64,000 nt of DNA from Sphingopyxis indica (GTDB lineage: Bacteria; Pseudomonadota; Alphaproteobacteria; Sphingomonadales; Sphingomonadaceae): NCBI RefSeq assembly GCF_900188185.1, contig NZ_FZPA01000001.1, positions 124,001-188,000 on the forward strand, given 5' to 3'. The notes beneath the pieces are model-generated. The model made no database searches. It saw only the letters and a list, made by a program, of their open reading frames with translations, and was not told the origin of the DNA. A program made the translations under genes and the position numbers. How positions within the stretch are numbered: position 1 is the first letter of the stretch; each line of letters starts with the position of its first letter. Positions 29,814 through 39,735 of this stretch are shown piece after piece.

Positions 29814-31280
29814 ATGCCGATGACCTTCGCCTTCGACAACAGCTTCCACCGCACGATGGAGGGCTTCTACGCCCCTGCCGAAGCGGCGCCGCCGCCTGCG
29901 CCCGAACTGCTCGCCTTCAACCGTCCCCTCGCCGAAAAGCTGGGCCTGACCCTCGACGCAAGCGACGAGGACCTCGCCCGCCTCTTTTCGGGCGGCGAGC
30001 TTCCCGAAGGCGCCAACCCGCTCGCGCAGGCCTACGCCGGGCACCAGTTCGGGCATTTCTCGCCGCAGCTCGGCGACGGCCGCGCGCTGCTGCTCGGCGA
30101 AGTCGTCGCGCCGGACGGCGCGCGCTTCGACATCCAGCTCAAAGGGTCCGGCCCCACGCCTTTCTCGCGCAACGGCGACGGCAAGGCGGCGGTCGGCCCG
30201 GTCTTGCGCGAATATCTCGTCTCCGAGGCGATGGCGGCGATGGACGTGCCGACGACGCGCTCGCTCGCCGCGGTCGCGACCGGCGAGCGCGTGCAGCGCG
30301 AGCGCGCGCACCCCGGCGCGGTGCTCACGCGCATCGCCGCGAGCCACATCCGCGTCGGCACCTTCCAGTTCTTCGCCGCGCATTTCGGGGCCGAGCATCT
30401 GAAGCAGCTCGCCGATTATTCGATCGAGCGTCATTTCCCGGACCTCGCCGATGCACCCAATCCGCCGCTCGCGCTGCTCGAAAGGGTCGTCGCGCTCCAG
30501 TGCGACCTCGTCGCGCGCTGGCTCGGCATCGGCTTCATCCACGGCGTGATGAACACCGACAATGTCGCCATCAGCGGCGAGACGATCGATTATGGCCCCT
30601 GCGCCTTCATGGACCGCTTCGCTGCCGAAACCGTGTTCAGCTCGATCGACGCGAACGGCCGCTACAGCTACGCGCGCCAGCCGCAGATAATGCACTGGAA
30701 CATGGCGCGCTTCGCCGAAGCCTTGCTCCCCGCGATCCACGCCGCCGACGAAGGCGGGGTCGAGGAGGCCAAGGCGGTCGTCGCGCGGATTCCCGACCTT
30801 TTTCGTACCGCGTGGCTGGCGCGGATGCGCGCGAAGCTGGGGCTCGAGGAGGCTTTCGAAGGCGAGGGCGCGCTCGTCGATGCGCTGTTCGCCGAACTCG
30901 AGCGCCACGCGGTCGATTTCACCGGCTTCTTCCGCGCGCTCGCGTCCCTGCTGCGCGGCGACGGCGGCCCGCTCGCCGCGCTGCTGCCCGAACCCGACGC
31001 GATGGCGCCGTGGATCGCCGACTGGTGGGCGGCGATCGAGCGCGAGGGCGCCGACCCGGTCGCGCGCGCCGGTGCGATGGATGCGATCAATCCGCTCTAC
31101 ATTCCGCGCAACCATCTGGTCGAGGCGGCGCTCGAAGCGGCCGAGGGCGGCGACATGGCGCCCTGGTTCGCGCTGCTCGAAGTCGTCCAGAGTCCCTTCG
31201 TCGAACGCGAGGCGTGGGGCGACTATGCAAAGCCGGCGCCGGCCGATTCTGGTCCCTATATAACCTATTGCGGTACCTGA
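29814..31280 (+). CDS. selO: Protein adenylyltransferase SelO (YdiU)
   Basis: A pseudokinase-fold enzyme that transfers AMP to Ser/Thr/Tyr of proteins, linked to redox stress in E. coli. The 488-residue length is normal. Visible motifs are AGHQFGHFSPQLGDGRALLLGE, FDIQLKGSGPTPFSR with the nucleotide-binding Lys, GDGKAAVGPVLREYLVSEAM, HGVMNTDNVAI and DYGPCAFMD with the metal-binding Asp. The chain ends in YCGT. That Cys and the one in DYGPC are plausible equivalents of the regulatory disulfide pair. Base composition becomes strongly GC-rich from here on, unlike the polysaccharide genes to the left. Confidence 0.94.
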   Translation: MPMTFAFDNSFHRTMEGFYAPAEAAPPPAPELLAFNRPLAEKLGLTLDASDEDLARLFSGGELPEGANPLAQAYAGHQFGHFSPQLGDGRALLLGEVVAPDGARFDIQLKGSGPTPFSRNGDGKAAVGPVLREYLVSEAMAAMDVPTTRSLAAVATGERVQRERAHPGAVLTRIAASHIRVGTFQFFAAHFGAEHLKQLADYSIERHFPDLADAPNPPLALLERVVALQCDLVARWLGIGFIHGVMNTDNVAISGETIDYGPCAFMDRFAAETVFSSIDANGRYSYARQPQIMHWNMARFAEALLPAIHAADEGGVEEAKAVVARIPDLFRTAWLARMRAKLGLEEAFEGEGALVDALFAELERHAVDFTGFFRALASLLRGDGGPLAALLPEPDAMAPWIADWWAAIEREGADPVARAGAMDAINPLYIPRNHLVEAALEAAEGGDMAPWFALLEVVQSPFVEREAWGDYAKPAPADSGPYITYCGT

Positions 31281-31364
31281 AAGGCGTAGCCGCCGACCCC
31301 TTTGCCGAGTTGAGCGGGACCTTGCGGCTTGCTAGGGCGCTGCGGCTCAACCGAAAGCAGGAGC

Positions 31365-32576
31365 ATGATAGTGTCCGACTCCCCTTCGCCTTCCGCATCG
31401 AGCGGCCGCAAGATCGCCGTCGTCGGGACCGGCTATGTCGGCATTTCCAACGCGGTCCTGCTCGCGCAGCGGAACCGGGTGGTGGCGCTCGATATTGATG
31501 CGAACAAGGTCGACTTGCTCAACGCGAGGCGATCGCCGATTTCGGATGCCGAGATCGAGGACTATCTTGCGAACCGGCCGCTCGACCTCGTCGCGACGAC
31601 CGATAAGCGCGTGGCCTATGACGGGGCGGAGTTCGTGATCGTCGCGACGCCGACCAACTATGATCCCGACACCAATTATTTCGATACCGGATCGGTCGAG
31701 GCGGTGATCGCCGATGCGCTCGAACGAGCGCCGGGCGCGTTGATCGTCGTCAAATCGACCGTGCCCGTGGGCTTCACCGAGCGGATGCGCGCCGAAACCG
31801 GCAGCAATGACATCATCTTTTCGCCCGAGTTCCTGCGCGAAGGAAAGGCGCTCTACGACAATCTGCATCCGTCGCGGATCGTCGTCGGCGACACGCATCC
31901 GCGCGCCGGCGAATTCGCCCAGCTGCTGGTCGCCGCCTCGCTCGACCCCGACACGCAGGTGCTCCAGACGGGCAATACCGAGGCCGAGGCGATCAAGCTG
32001 TTTGCCAACACCTATCTCGCGATGCGCGTCGCCTATTTCAACGAGCTCGACACCTACGCCGCACTGCACGGCATCGACCCGCGCCAGGTGATCGAGGGCG
32101 TGTGCCTCGATCCGCGCATCGGGTCCTTCTACAACAATCCCTCCTTCGGCTACGGCGGCTATTGCCTGCCCAAGGACACCAAGCAGATGCTCGCCAATTA
32201 CAAGGAAGTGCCGCAGAATCTGATCCAGGCGATCGTGTCGTCGAACACGACGCGCAAGGATTTCATCGCGGGCGAAATCATCAAGCGTGCCCCGCGCATC
32301 GTCGGCATCCACCGGCTCGCCATGAAGGCAGGATCGGACAATTTCCGCGCCAGCAGCATCCTCGGCGTGATGAAGCGCATCAAGGCGAAAGGGATCGAGG
32401 TTATCGTTTATGAACCGCTGCTCGAAGAGGAACTTTTCTTCAATTCGCGCGTGATCCGGAACCTGGAGGAATTCAAACGGGGCGCCGATGTCATTATCGC
32501 AAACCGCGTCACCGACGACCTCGCGGACGTCGCGGAAAAGGTCTACAGCCGCGACCTGTTCGGCGCCGACAGCTGA
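31365..32576 (+). CDS. ugd: UDP-glucose 6-dehydrogenase
   Basis: It oxidises UDP-glucose to UDP-glucuronate using two NAD. The chain of about 403 residues is the short E. coli Ugd type. It has [64 protein letters not shown] and the catalytic Cys in [14 protein letters not shown]. The frame is open from 31329. ATG 31365 has AGGAG 5 bases upstream and is preferred. It lies outside the polysaccharide block, but its product is the likely substrate of the epimerase at 5804. Confidence 0.95.
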   Translation: MIVSDSPSPSASSGRKIAVVGTGYVGISNAVLLAQRNRVVALDIDANKVDLLNARRSPISDAEIEDYLANRPLDLVATTDKRVAYDGAEFVIVATPTNYDPDTNYFDTGSVEAVIADALERAPGALIVVKSTVPVGFTERMRAETGSNDIIFSPEFLREGKALYDNLHPSRIVVGDTHPRAGEFAQLLVAASLDPDTQVLQTGNTEAEAIKLFANTYLAMRVAYFNELDTYAALHGIDPRQVIEGVCLDPRIGSFYNNPSFGYGGYCLPKDTKQMLANYKEVPQNLIQAIVSSNTTRKDFIAGEIIKRAPRIVGIHRLAMKAGSDNFRASSILGVMKRIKAKGIEVIVYEPLLEEELFFNSRVIRNLEEFKRGADVIIANRVTDDLADVAEKVYSRDLFGADS

Positions 32577-32689
32577 CCCGGCGCCCGGCGATTGCGCAAG
32601 GCTGATTCGCGCGATTGGTCGCAAAGCCCAGAGAATGCGATTGCGCTGCCGATCCGGGCAGGTCACAAGTGCGGATCGGCAGAGACTTG

Positions 32690-35071
32690 ATGCGAAATAT
32701 TGAAAAGCGTCGCATATTTTTCGCGCCCCTGACTTTCGCGCGCACGCTGCGCGTCGTGCCTGCATTGCTGATTCTTTCGGTATCGTGGCTCGCGTGCGGC
32801 CATATCGCTTCGGCGCAGGAGCGGACGGTTTCGCCCCCGCCGACACCCCCGGCCGCCGAAGCGCAGGACGCCGCCGGTGCAGCCGAGCCCGACGCGATCG
32901 CGGCGCCGACCCCGCCGCCGCCCGAGGTCCAGCTGCCCGAGGTCGCGCCGATCATCGACGAGGATGAGTTCGAGGACGCGATTCCGCCGATCGGCGCCGA
33001 GGACGATCCCGAACTCGACCGGCCCCTCGAATCGATCGCCGAGTTCGAGCGCCAGCAGGCCGAAAAGGCCAGGCAGGATAGGGCGAGACAGGACGCCGAC
33101 AGCGAAGGCGCGCCGCCGCCGGCGGTGGACGGCACGCCGGTTCCGGCGCTCGCCGACGGCGATACCGCCGAGCCGATCGGCGATGCGCCGATCAGCGACG
33201 GCGAACTCGCGGCGCCGCTGCCCGCGCTTGAGGATTTCAACGTCGAACCCGTCGAGTTCGCCGAGCCCGAGGAAGAGGGGCGTGATCGCAGCGTCGAATA
33301 TAGCGTCCAGATCACCGGGCTCGACGGTCCCGACGTCCGCTCCGACATCGACCTCGGCGATCTGTTCCACGATCTGTCGGCGCTCGAGGACGGCGACGGC
33401 AAGGCCGACAATGTCGCGATGCTGCGCGCGCGGCTCGGCGCCGATGCCGAGTTGATGCAGCGCATCCTGTCGTCCGAAGGCTATTATGATGCGCAGATCG
33501 AAACGCGCATCGACCGGGCGCCGGTTGCCGAAGGCAATGGCAATGGCCAAGGGCAGGGACGCCGCCGCGGGCCGCTGACCGCGGTGATCGCGGTGACGCC
33601 CGGCGAGCGCTACACATTTTCCGGCATCACGATCAAAGCCGAACCGACGGTGCCGCCGCGGCTGATCGAGGACAATTTCGCGCTGAAGGCCGGCGAGCCG
33701 ATCATCGCCGAGCGCGTGCAGGGTGCCGAGGCCGCGATCGCGCTCAAGCTGCCCGAGGAGGGCTATCCCTTTGCGAAGGTCGGACAGCGCGACATATTGC
33801 TCGACGGCGCGACCGCCGAGGGTGCCTACACGCTGCCCGTGACGATCGGCCCGCGCAGCCGCTTCGGCGGGATCGAGACCAAGGGCGATCTCGCCTTCGA
33901 TGCCGAGCATGTCGAGGTGCTGTCGCGTTTCGAGCGCGGCGACCTTTACGACAGCCGCAAGGTCGACGATCTGCGGCAGGCGCTCGTCGCGACGGGGCTG
34001 TTTTCGAACGTCGCGGTCGAACCGAAGCAGACCGGCCAAAGTGCCGGCGACGGCACCGAATATGTGACGGTCGACGTCACCCAGGACGCCGGGCCACCGC
34101 GCACGATCGCGGGAACCGCGGGCTATGGGACCGGCGAAGGGATTCGCCTCGTCGCCAGCTGGACGCACCGCAATCTCTTTCCGCCCGAAGGCGCGCTGAT
34201 CGTCCGTGGCGTCGCGGGCACGCAGGAGCAGAGCCTCGGCGTGACGATGCGCCGCTCCAATGCCGGGCGCCGCGACAAGAGCTTCGAGCTGGTCGCCGAG
34301 GCGACGCGCAGCCGCTACGATGCCTATAATGCTTTGACCGGCCGCGTCGGGGTGCGCTGGGCCTATGAATCGACGCCGCTGTGGCAGAAGAAGTTCACCT
34401 ATGCCTATGGCGCCGACCTGATCGCGACGCGCGAGGACGATTATGACTTCGCGCTCGGCGAGCGGACGAACGACTTCTACACGATCCTCGGCCTGACCGG
34501 ACAGGTGGGGATGGATCGCACCGACAGCCTGCTCGATCCGACGAAGGGGTTCCGGCTGACCAGCCTGATCCAGCCCGAAGGGTCGATGCGCGGCGATTTC
34601 TCGCCCTATGTGCGCACCCAGATCGACGCGAGCGGCTATTATCCGGTGACGGACAGCATCGTGCTGGCCGGCCGGTTGCGCATCGGCTCGATCCTCGGCG
34701 CCGCGCGCGAGAAGCTCGCGCCGTCGCGGCGCTTCTATGCCGGCGGCGGCGGTTCGGTGCGCGGCTTCGGCTATCAGGAACTGGGACCGAAGGACCCGAA
34801 CAACGATCCGATCGGCGGGCGCAGCCTCAACGAAGCCGCGGTCGAGGCGCGCTATCGCTTCGGCAATTTCGGCATCGTCGGTTTCGTCGACGCGGGGCAG
34901 GTCTATACGAGCTCGCGGCCTGATTTTTCCGATTTGCGCTACGGCGTCGGGGTCGGCGCGCGCTACTACACCAATTTCGGGCCGATGCGCTTCGACATCG
35001 CGACGCCGATCGACCGCCAGCCGGGCGAATCGAAGATCGCCGTCTATATCTCGATCGGACAGGCCTTCTGA
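32690..35071 (+). CDS. tamA: TamA-like Omp85 outer-membrane assembly protein
   Basis: The outer-membrane half of the TamAB complex, which helps move lipids or proteins to the outer membrane. It is about 793 residues with a signal peptide ending near ASAQE. An unusual Pro/Ala/Glu/Asp-rich low-complexity stretch follows, from about 45 to 205. POTRA domains come next (for example YTFSGITIKAEPTVPPRLIE, then RFGGIETKGDLAFDAEHVEV). The C-terminal 16-strand barrel contains the Omp85 motif region AGGGGSVRGFGYQELGPKD and ends in IGQAF. The ATG at 32690 gives the signal peptide. It overlaps tamB by 1 base (TGATG). Confidence 0.92.
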   Translation: MRNIEKRRIFFAPLTFARTLRVVPALLILSVSWLACGHIASAQERTVSPPPTPPAAEAQDAAGAAEPDAIAAPTPPPPEVQLPEVAPIIDEDEFEDAIPPIGAEDDPELDRPLESIAEFERQQAEKARQDRARQDADSEGAPPPAVDGTPVPALADGDTAEPIGDAPISDGELAAPLPALEDFNVEPVEFAEPEEEGRDRSVEYSVQITGLDGPDVRSDIDLGDLFHDLSALEDGDGKADNVAMLRARLGADAELMQRILSSEGYYDAQIETRIDRAPVAEGNGNGQGQGRRRGPLTAVIAVTPGERYTFSGITIKAEPTVPPRLIEDNFALKAGEPIIAERVQGAEAAIALKLPEEGYPFAKVGQRDILLDGATAEGAYTLPVTIGPRSRFGGIETKGDLAFDAEHVEVLSRFERGDLYDSRKVDDLRQALVATGLFSNVAVEPKQTGQSAGDGTEYVTVDVTQDAGPPRTIAGTAGYGTGEGIRLVASWTHRNLFPPEGALIVRGVAGTQEQSLGVTMRRSNAGRRDKSFELVAEATRSRYDAYNALTGRVGVRWAYESTPLWQKKFTYAYGADLIATREDDYDFALGERTNDFYTILGLTGQVGMDRTDSLLDPTKGFRLTSLIQPEGSMRGDFSPYVRTQIDASGYYPVTDSIVLAGRLRIGSILGAAREKLAPSRRFYAGGGGSVRGFGYQELGPKDPNNDPIGGRSLNEAAVEARYRFGNFGIVGFVDAGQVYTSSRPDFSDLRYGVGVGARYYTNFGPMRFDIATPIDRQPGESKIAVYISIGQAF

Positions 35072-38000
35072 TGGCCGATGACGCCCGCCTCGACGCCGAG
35101 GGCGCAGCCGCGGCGCCGGCGGCGAAGGGCTGGTCGCGCCGCATCGCGCGCGGCGTGGGAATTGCCCTGCTCGGCCTGATCGCACTCGTCGCGCTGTTCC
35201 TGATCGGGCTCAACAGCGATGCCGGACGGCGCTTCGTCGTCACCCAGATCGAAAAATATGAGTTCGAGAACGGGATGAAGATCGGCATCGGCCGCCTCGA
35301 CGGCTCGCTCTATGGCGAGATGATCGTGCGCGACTTTTCGCTGTCCGATCCGCAGGGGCGCTTCCTGACCTCGCCCGAAATCCGGATCGACTGGCGGCCC
35401 TTTGCTTATCTCGCGAACCATATCGACATCCGCTCGGCGACGGCGAAGCGGATCACGCTCGAGCGGCTTCCCGAATTCAAGCCGGTGCCCGATACGGGCG
35501 AGCCCTTGCTGCCCGACCTCGACATCGACGTCGGCAGGCTTGCGGTCGATCGCCTCGTCTTCGAACCCGCGGTCGCCGGCGAGCGGCAGGAGGCGCGGCT
35601 TTCGGGCAAGGTCGCGATCGCCGACCGCCGCGCGCAGCTGCGCGCCGAGGCCGAAACGATCGGATCGGGCGCCAGGGGCGATGCGGTGAAGCTGCTGCTC
35701 GACGCGGTGCCGGAGAAGAACCGGCTCGCGATGACGCTCGATCTGCGTGCGCCGCAGGGCGGGGTGCTCGCGGCGATGGGCGGCTTCACCGAGCCGGTGA
35801 CCGCGAAGCTCGACGGGCGCGGCGACTGGACGAAATGGGACGGCACGCTCGTCGCCGATCTCGGCGCCAATCCGCTGGCGCGGATCGGGCTGGCGGCGCG
35901 CGACGGCACCTTTGCGGTCAAGGGCAGGGCGCAGCCCTCGCGCCTGCTCGAAGGCACGGCGGCCGCGCTGCTCGGCCCCGAGACCGAAATCGCGCTCACC
36001 GCGGCGCTCGACGAACGCAAGGCGGCGCTCGACGGGCGCGTCGGCTCGGATGCCATCCGGCTCGGGATCAGCGGCGGTGTCGATCTCGGCAAGAATCGTT
36101 ACGACGCGTTGCAGCTTGCCTTCGTGCTGCTGCGTCCAAGCGCGGTCGCGCCCGGGGTGCGCGGCGACGGGGTTCGCGCGAGCGCGCGCTTCGACGGCGC
36201 CTTCGCGACGCCGACGGTCGAATATCAGGCCCAGGCGAACGCGCTCGGCGTCAACGACATCATCGTCGAGGCGCTGAGCCTCGGCGGCAAGGCGCGCGTC
36301 GACGCCGACCAGATATTGATCCCGGTCGCGGGGCGCGCCGCGCGCATCCGCGGGCTCGATAGCGTCGCGGGCGGCCAGCTCACGCAGGTTCGGCTCGACG
36401 GCGACCTCGCCTGGTCGGACGGCCGCCTGCTCAGCGACAATCTGCGGCTGCGTTCGCCGCGCATCGACGCGAAGGCGATCATTGTCGCCGACACGAACAA
36501 GGGTTTCTATACCGGGGCGATCGACGGGCGCGTCAACAATTACCGGATCGAAAGCGTCGGCATCTTCAACATCGACACCAACATGGACCTGAAGACCGCG
36601 CCGCGCGGCGGGTTCGAGATTGCGGGCAATGTCCGGGCGCGTTCGACCAAGCTCTTCAACGACGGGGTGCGCGACCTGCTCGGCGGCAATGCGGTGACGA
36701 CCGCCAATGTCCGCTATGGCACCGACGGGATCGTCCGTTTCAGCAACCTGCGCCTGACCGCGCCGTTGCTGCGCGTGACGGGCGGGCAGGGGAGCTATTC
36801 GCCCGATGGTCGCATCCAGCTCAGTGCGCGCGCGAATTCGACGCAATATGGCCCGCTCGGGGTCGAGGTCGCGGGGACGATCAGCGACCCGCGCGCGGTG
36901 CTGCGTGCAGAGCGGCCCGGGCTCGGGATCGGCCTCGCCAATCTCGAGGCGCGGCTCACCGGCGCGCCCAAGGGCTATCGCCTCGCCGCGACGGGCGACA
37001 CCGATTATGGCCCGCTCGCGGCCGACGTCGTGCTGCTCACCGCAGCGGGGCCGCTGACGATCGACGTGGAGCGCGCCGACCTGTCGGGAATCGAGATGAA
37101 GGGACGCATCGTGCAGAGCGAGGCCGGCCCCTTCACGGGGCGGCTCGATGCGTCGGGGCAGGGACTCGGCGGCCTGGTCCGCCTCGGCGCCGACGGCCGG
37201 TATCAGACGGCGGCGATCAATGTGCGCGCCAACAATATGACGCTGCCCGGACCCGCAGGGCTCGTCGTCGGCTCGGCGGTCGTCGATGCCGATGTGACGC
37301 TATACGAGCAGCCGCGGATCGTCGCCGACATCCAGCTCGCCGATACGCAGCTGCGCGAGGTCGACATCGCGGTCGGCCGGGTCAAGATCGACTATGCCGG
37401 CGGCCGCGGCCGCGCGCAGGCGCTTGTCGAAGGGGTGAGCGGCGTGCCGTTCCGCGTCGCGGTCAACGCCGATCTGCAGCCCGAGCTGTGGCGCGCGTCG
37501 GTGAAGGGCCGCGCGACCGGCATCGCGTTCGAGACCGTTTCGCCGGCGCGGATCGTCCCCGGCGACGACGGCTATGAATTGCTGCCGACGACGCTCGACC
37601 TCGGGCGCCGGAGCAGCGCGCGGATCGCGGGCAAATATGGCGACGGCATCCTGCTGCAAAGCCGGCTCGACCGGGTCAATATGGCGCTGCTCAACGCGGT
37701 CTATCCCGACCTTGGCCTCGGCGGGCGCGCGAGCGGCAGCCTCGATTTCGCGCAGGCGAGCGCCGACGCTTTTCCCCGCGCCGACGCGCGGCTGACGATC
37801 GACAATTTCACCCGGACTACCGCGGCGCAGGTCAGCGAGCCGGTCGACGTCAATTTCGCGGGCAAGCTGCTCGCCGATGGCGGCGAGGCGCGCGCTGTGA
37901 TACGCAAGCGCGGCAGCGTAATTGGGCGGATGCAGGCGTCGCTCCGCCCGCTCGGCTCCGGCGCCGGCCCGTGGATCGAGCGGCTGCGCGCCGCGCCGCT

Positions 38001-39303
38001 CGGCGGCGGCATCCGCTACAACGGGCCCGCCGAAACGCTGTCCTCCTTTGCCGGCATGCCCGACCAGCGGATCGCCGGGCCGGTCGCGGTCGCCGCCGAT
38101 TTCAGCTGCACCCTCGCGGCGCCGTGCCTGAACGGCGTCGTCCGCGGCAATGGCATGACCTATGAAAATGTGACCTATGGCACGCGCTTCACCGATATGG
38201 CCGTCGATGGCCGCTTCAGCGGCAACCGGCTCGAGATCCGGAATCTGACCGCGACCGCCGGCGACGGCGCCGTCACCGCGAGCGGCTTCATCAGCCTGGC
38301 CCAGGCCGAGGGCTATCCGATGAACCTCACCGCGACGCTCGACAATGCGCGACTTGCGCGCAGCGACAATATCGCTGCGCGCGCGACGGGAACGCTCAAG
38401 CTCACCAAGTCGAAGGGCGAGACGGCGCTGCTGTCGGGCGAACTGCGGCTCCCCGAAACGCGCTATCGCTATGTGCGCGAGGGTGCGGCGCAGGTGCCGA
38501 CGCTGAGCGGGGTGCGCCGCAAGGCGCCGGCCGGGCGGCGCCGGATCACCGGCGAGGGGATGGCGGCGGCGAGCGGCAGCCTGTTCGACGCGCTGCGCCT
38601 CGACGTCCACCTGCGCGCGCCCGACGAACTCTATGTCAGCGGCATGGGGCTCGAATCCGAATGGGAAGCCGACGTGACGTTGGCGGGCACGACGGAGGCG
38701 CCGCGCGTGACCGGCGAAATCGAGCTCGTGCGCGGCACGCTGGTCTTTGCGAGCCGGTCGTTCGAGCTTGAGGAAGGACGGGTGACCTTCCCGACGGGCG
38801 ATCCCTATGACCCGTCGATCCAACTCGTCGCGACTGAAGCGATCGAGGATGTCGAGGTTTCGATCAACGTGTCCGGGCGCGCGTTGGCTCCCCAGATCAC
38901 CTTCTCGAGCGTGCCGGGATTGCCACAGGACGAAATCGTGTCGCGCATCCTGTTCGGCGACTCGATCACCTCGCTGTCGCCGTTGCAGGCGGTGCAACTC
39001 GCAGCGTCGCTCAATCGGCTGAACAGCAGCGGCAGCGGCCTCAGCCCTCTGGGCTCGCTACAGTCGGCCACCGGCATCGACCGCCTGCGCGTCCTCGGGG
39101 CCGACGAAGCCGAAGGCCGCGGCACCGCGCTCGCCGCAGGGCAGCATATTTCGAACGACATCTATGTCGAGATTATCACCGACGGGCGCGGCTATACCGC
39201 GACCCAGCTCGAGATCAGCCTGTCGCGCGCGCTGTCGATTCTCAGCACCGCGGGCGGATCGGGCGAGACGTCGCTGTCGATCCGCTATCGCAAGAATTAC
39301 TGA
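35071..39303 (+). CDS. tamB: TamB-like translocation and assembly module protein
   Basis: An inner-membrane anchored periplasm-spanning beta-taco protein of 1410 residues, partner of TamA. One N-terminal helix is visible (about 30-50, GIALLGLIALVALFLIGLNS), followed by VVTQIEKYEFENGMKIGIGR. Very long beta-rich repeats follow, and the C-terminal DUF490/TamB domain runs from about 1180 to the end, with GEIELVRGTLVFASRSFELE and EIVSRILFGDSITSLSPLQA. It starts within the tamA stop and ends overlapping the next small lipoprotein gene. It probably moves phospholipid between membranes, as inferred for AsmA-like proteins. Confidence 0.93.
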   Translation: MADDARLDAEGAAAAPAAKGWSRRIARGVGIALLGLIALVALFLIGLNSDAGRRFVVTQIEKYEFENGMKIGIGRLDGSLYGEMIVRDFSLSDPQGRFLTSPEIRIDWRPFAYLANHIDIRSATAKRITLERLPEFKPVPDTGEPLLPDLDIDVGRLAVDRLVFEPAVAGERQEARLSGKVAIADRRAQLRAEAETIGSGARGDAVKLLLDAVPEKNRLAMTLDLRAPQGGVLAAMGGFTEPVTAKLDGRGDWTKWDGTLVADLGANPLARIGLAARDGTFAVKGRAQPSRLLEGTAAALLGPETEIALTAALDERKAALDGRVGSDAIRLGISGGVDLGKNRYDALQLAFVLLRPSAVAPGVRGDGVRASARFDGAFATPTVEYQAQANALGVNDIIVEALSLGGKARVDADQILIPVAGRAARIRGLDSVAGGQLTQVRLDGDLAWSDGRLLSDNLRLRSPRIDAKAIIVADTNKGFYTGAIDGRVNNYRIESVGIFNIDTNMDLKTAPRGGFEIAGNVRARSTKLFNDGVRDLLGGNAVTTANVRYGTDGIVRFSNLRLTAPLLRVTGGQGSYSPDGRIQLSARANSTQYGPLGVEVAGTISDPRAVLRAERPGLGIGLANLEARLTGAPKGYRLAATGDTDYGPLAADVVLLTAAGPLTIDVERADLSGIEMKGRIVQSEAGPFTGRLDASGQGLGGLVRLGADGRYQTAAINVRANNMTLPGPAGLVVGSAVVDADVTLYEQPRIVADIQLADTQLREVDIAVGRVKIDYAGGRGRAQALVEGVSGVPFRVAVNADLQPELWRASVKGRATGIAFETVSPARIVPGDDGYELLPTTLDLGRRSSARIAGKYGDGILLQSRLDRVNMALLNAVYPDLGLGGRASGSLDFAQASADAFPRADARLTIDNFTRTTAAQVSEPVDVNFAGKLLADGGEARAVIRKRGSVIGRMQASLRPLGSGAGPWIERLRAAPLGGGIRYNGPAETLSSFAGMPDQRIAGPVAVAADFSCTLAAPCLNGVVRGNGMTYENVTYGTRFTDMAVDGRFSGNRLEIRNLTATAGDGAVTASGFISLAQAEGYPMNLTATLDNARLARSDNIAARATGTLKLTKSKGETALLSGELRLPETRYRYVREGAAQVPTLSGVRRKAPAGRRRITGEGMAAASGSLFDALRLDVHLRAPDELYVSGMGLESEWEADVTLAGTTEAPRVTGEIELVRGTLVFASRSFELEEGRVTFPTGDPYDPSIQLVATEAIEDVEVSINVSGRALAPQITFSSVPGLPQDEIVSRILFGDSITSLSPLQAVQLAASLNRLNSSGSGLSPLGSLQSATGIDRLRVLGADEAEGRGTALAAGQHISNDIYVEIITDGRGYTATQLEISLSRALSILSTAGGSGETSLSIRYRKNY

Positions 39304-39497
39304 TGCGCCGCGCCGCGATAATGCTGCCGCTGCTTCTGCTCGGCGCCTGCAAGGACGAGCCCGATTTCGACACGCGCTACGACAAGGCGGCAGCGGAGAT
39401 CGAGGCGCGGGCAAAGGCGATGGACGCCGATGTCGCCGAAGCCGACAAGGCGGCCAAGGACGATGACGGGACCGGCGCCGCGCCGCAGACCCGTTAG
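39303..39497 (+). CDS. Very small lipoprotein coupled to tamB
   Basis: A 64-residue protein starting inside the tamB stop codon (TGATG). It has a short lipoprotein signal, MRRAAIMLPLLLLGAC, with the lipobox Cys at residue 16. A charged, Ala/Lys/Asp-rich, probably helical segment follows (KAAAEIEARAKAMDADVAEA). The overlap and the clean lipobox make it a credible gene. It has no recognisable family. Co-translation suggests an accessory role for TamAB or simply envelope maintenance. Confidence 0.7.
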   Translation: MRRAAIMLPLLLLGACKDEPDFDTRYDKAAAEIEARAKAMDADVAEADKAAKDDDGTGAAPQTR

Positions 39498-39535
39498 CGA
39501 TTCAAGCTTGTCAGCGCGCCGAAGCGCCGCTAATC

Positions 39536-39647
39536 CGCCCGCGTCATCTGGGGAGTAGCCAGCCGTCGCCCCTTGCGATGGGCCGCCGCGTCAACATACT
39601 CGGTCGAGAGGCCGTGGTGCGGTGGGAGCGGGATCACCGTTCGGGCG
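39536..39647 (+). promoter_or_regulatory. yybP-ykoY (manganese) riboswitch aptamer
   Basis: Both conserved internal loops of this aptamer are present: GGGGAGTAG at 39550-39558 and AACATACTCGG at 39593-39603. A closing stem CGCCCG (39536-39541) pairs perfectly with CGGGCG (39642-39647). It lies 88 bases upstream of a GDT1-family transporter, the usual partner. A strong hairpin follows the aptamer (39672-39726). Its 3' arm reaches the GGAG ribosome-binding site at 39725-39728, so translation is probably controlled. Family knowledge says Mn2+ binding switches expression on. Confidence 0.88.
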
Positions 39648-39671
39648 AGACCAATGGCATCGCGCCTCCGT

Positions 39672-39726
39672 CCGGGCCGGGCGGCGGGCGGGATGTCCGT
39701 TGGAATCGCAAGCCGCCCGGCCCCGG
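39672..39726 (+). promoter_or_regulatory. Hairpin reaching the ribosome-binding site (expression platform)
   Basis: CCGGGCCGGGCGGC at 39672-39685 pairs with GCCGCCCGGCCCCGG at 39712-39726, giving about 14 base pairs with one bulge and a 26-base loop. The 3' arm covers the first two bases of the GGAG ribosome-binding site before the ATG at 39736. It is not followed by a U-run, which argues for translational rather than terminator control. Confidence 0.6.
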
Positions 39727-39735
39727 AGTTCGTTC

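Noticed and set aside
29667-31115. A 482-codon frame antisense to selO
   Set aside because: Highly repetitive Arg/Glu/Asp composition with no motif. selO on the other strand has all its catalytic motifs.
32663-35185. An 840-codon open frame antisense to tamA
   Set aside because: Composition is dominated by Arg, Asp and Gly with no motif or ribosome-binding site. It is a shadow of a GC-rich gene.
35044-38997. Long open frames of about 565-600 codons antisense to tamB
   Set aside because: They have no protein-like features and fall entirely within tamB, whose frame shows clear family motifs.
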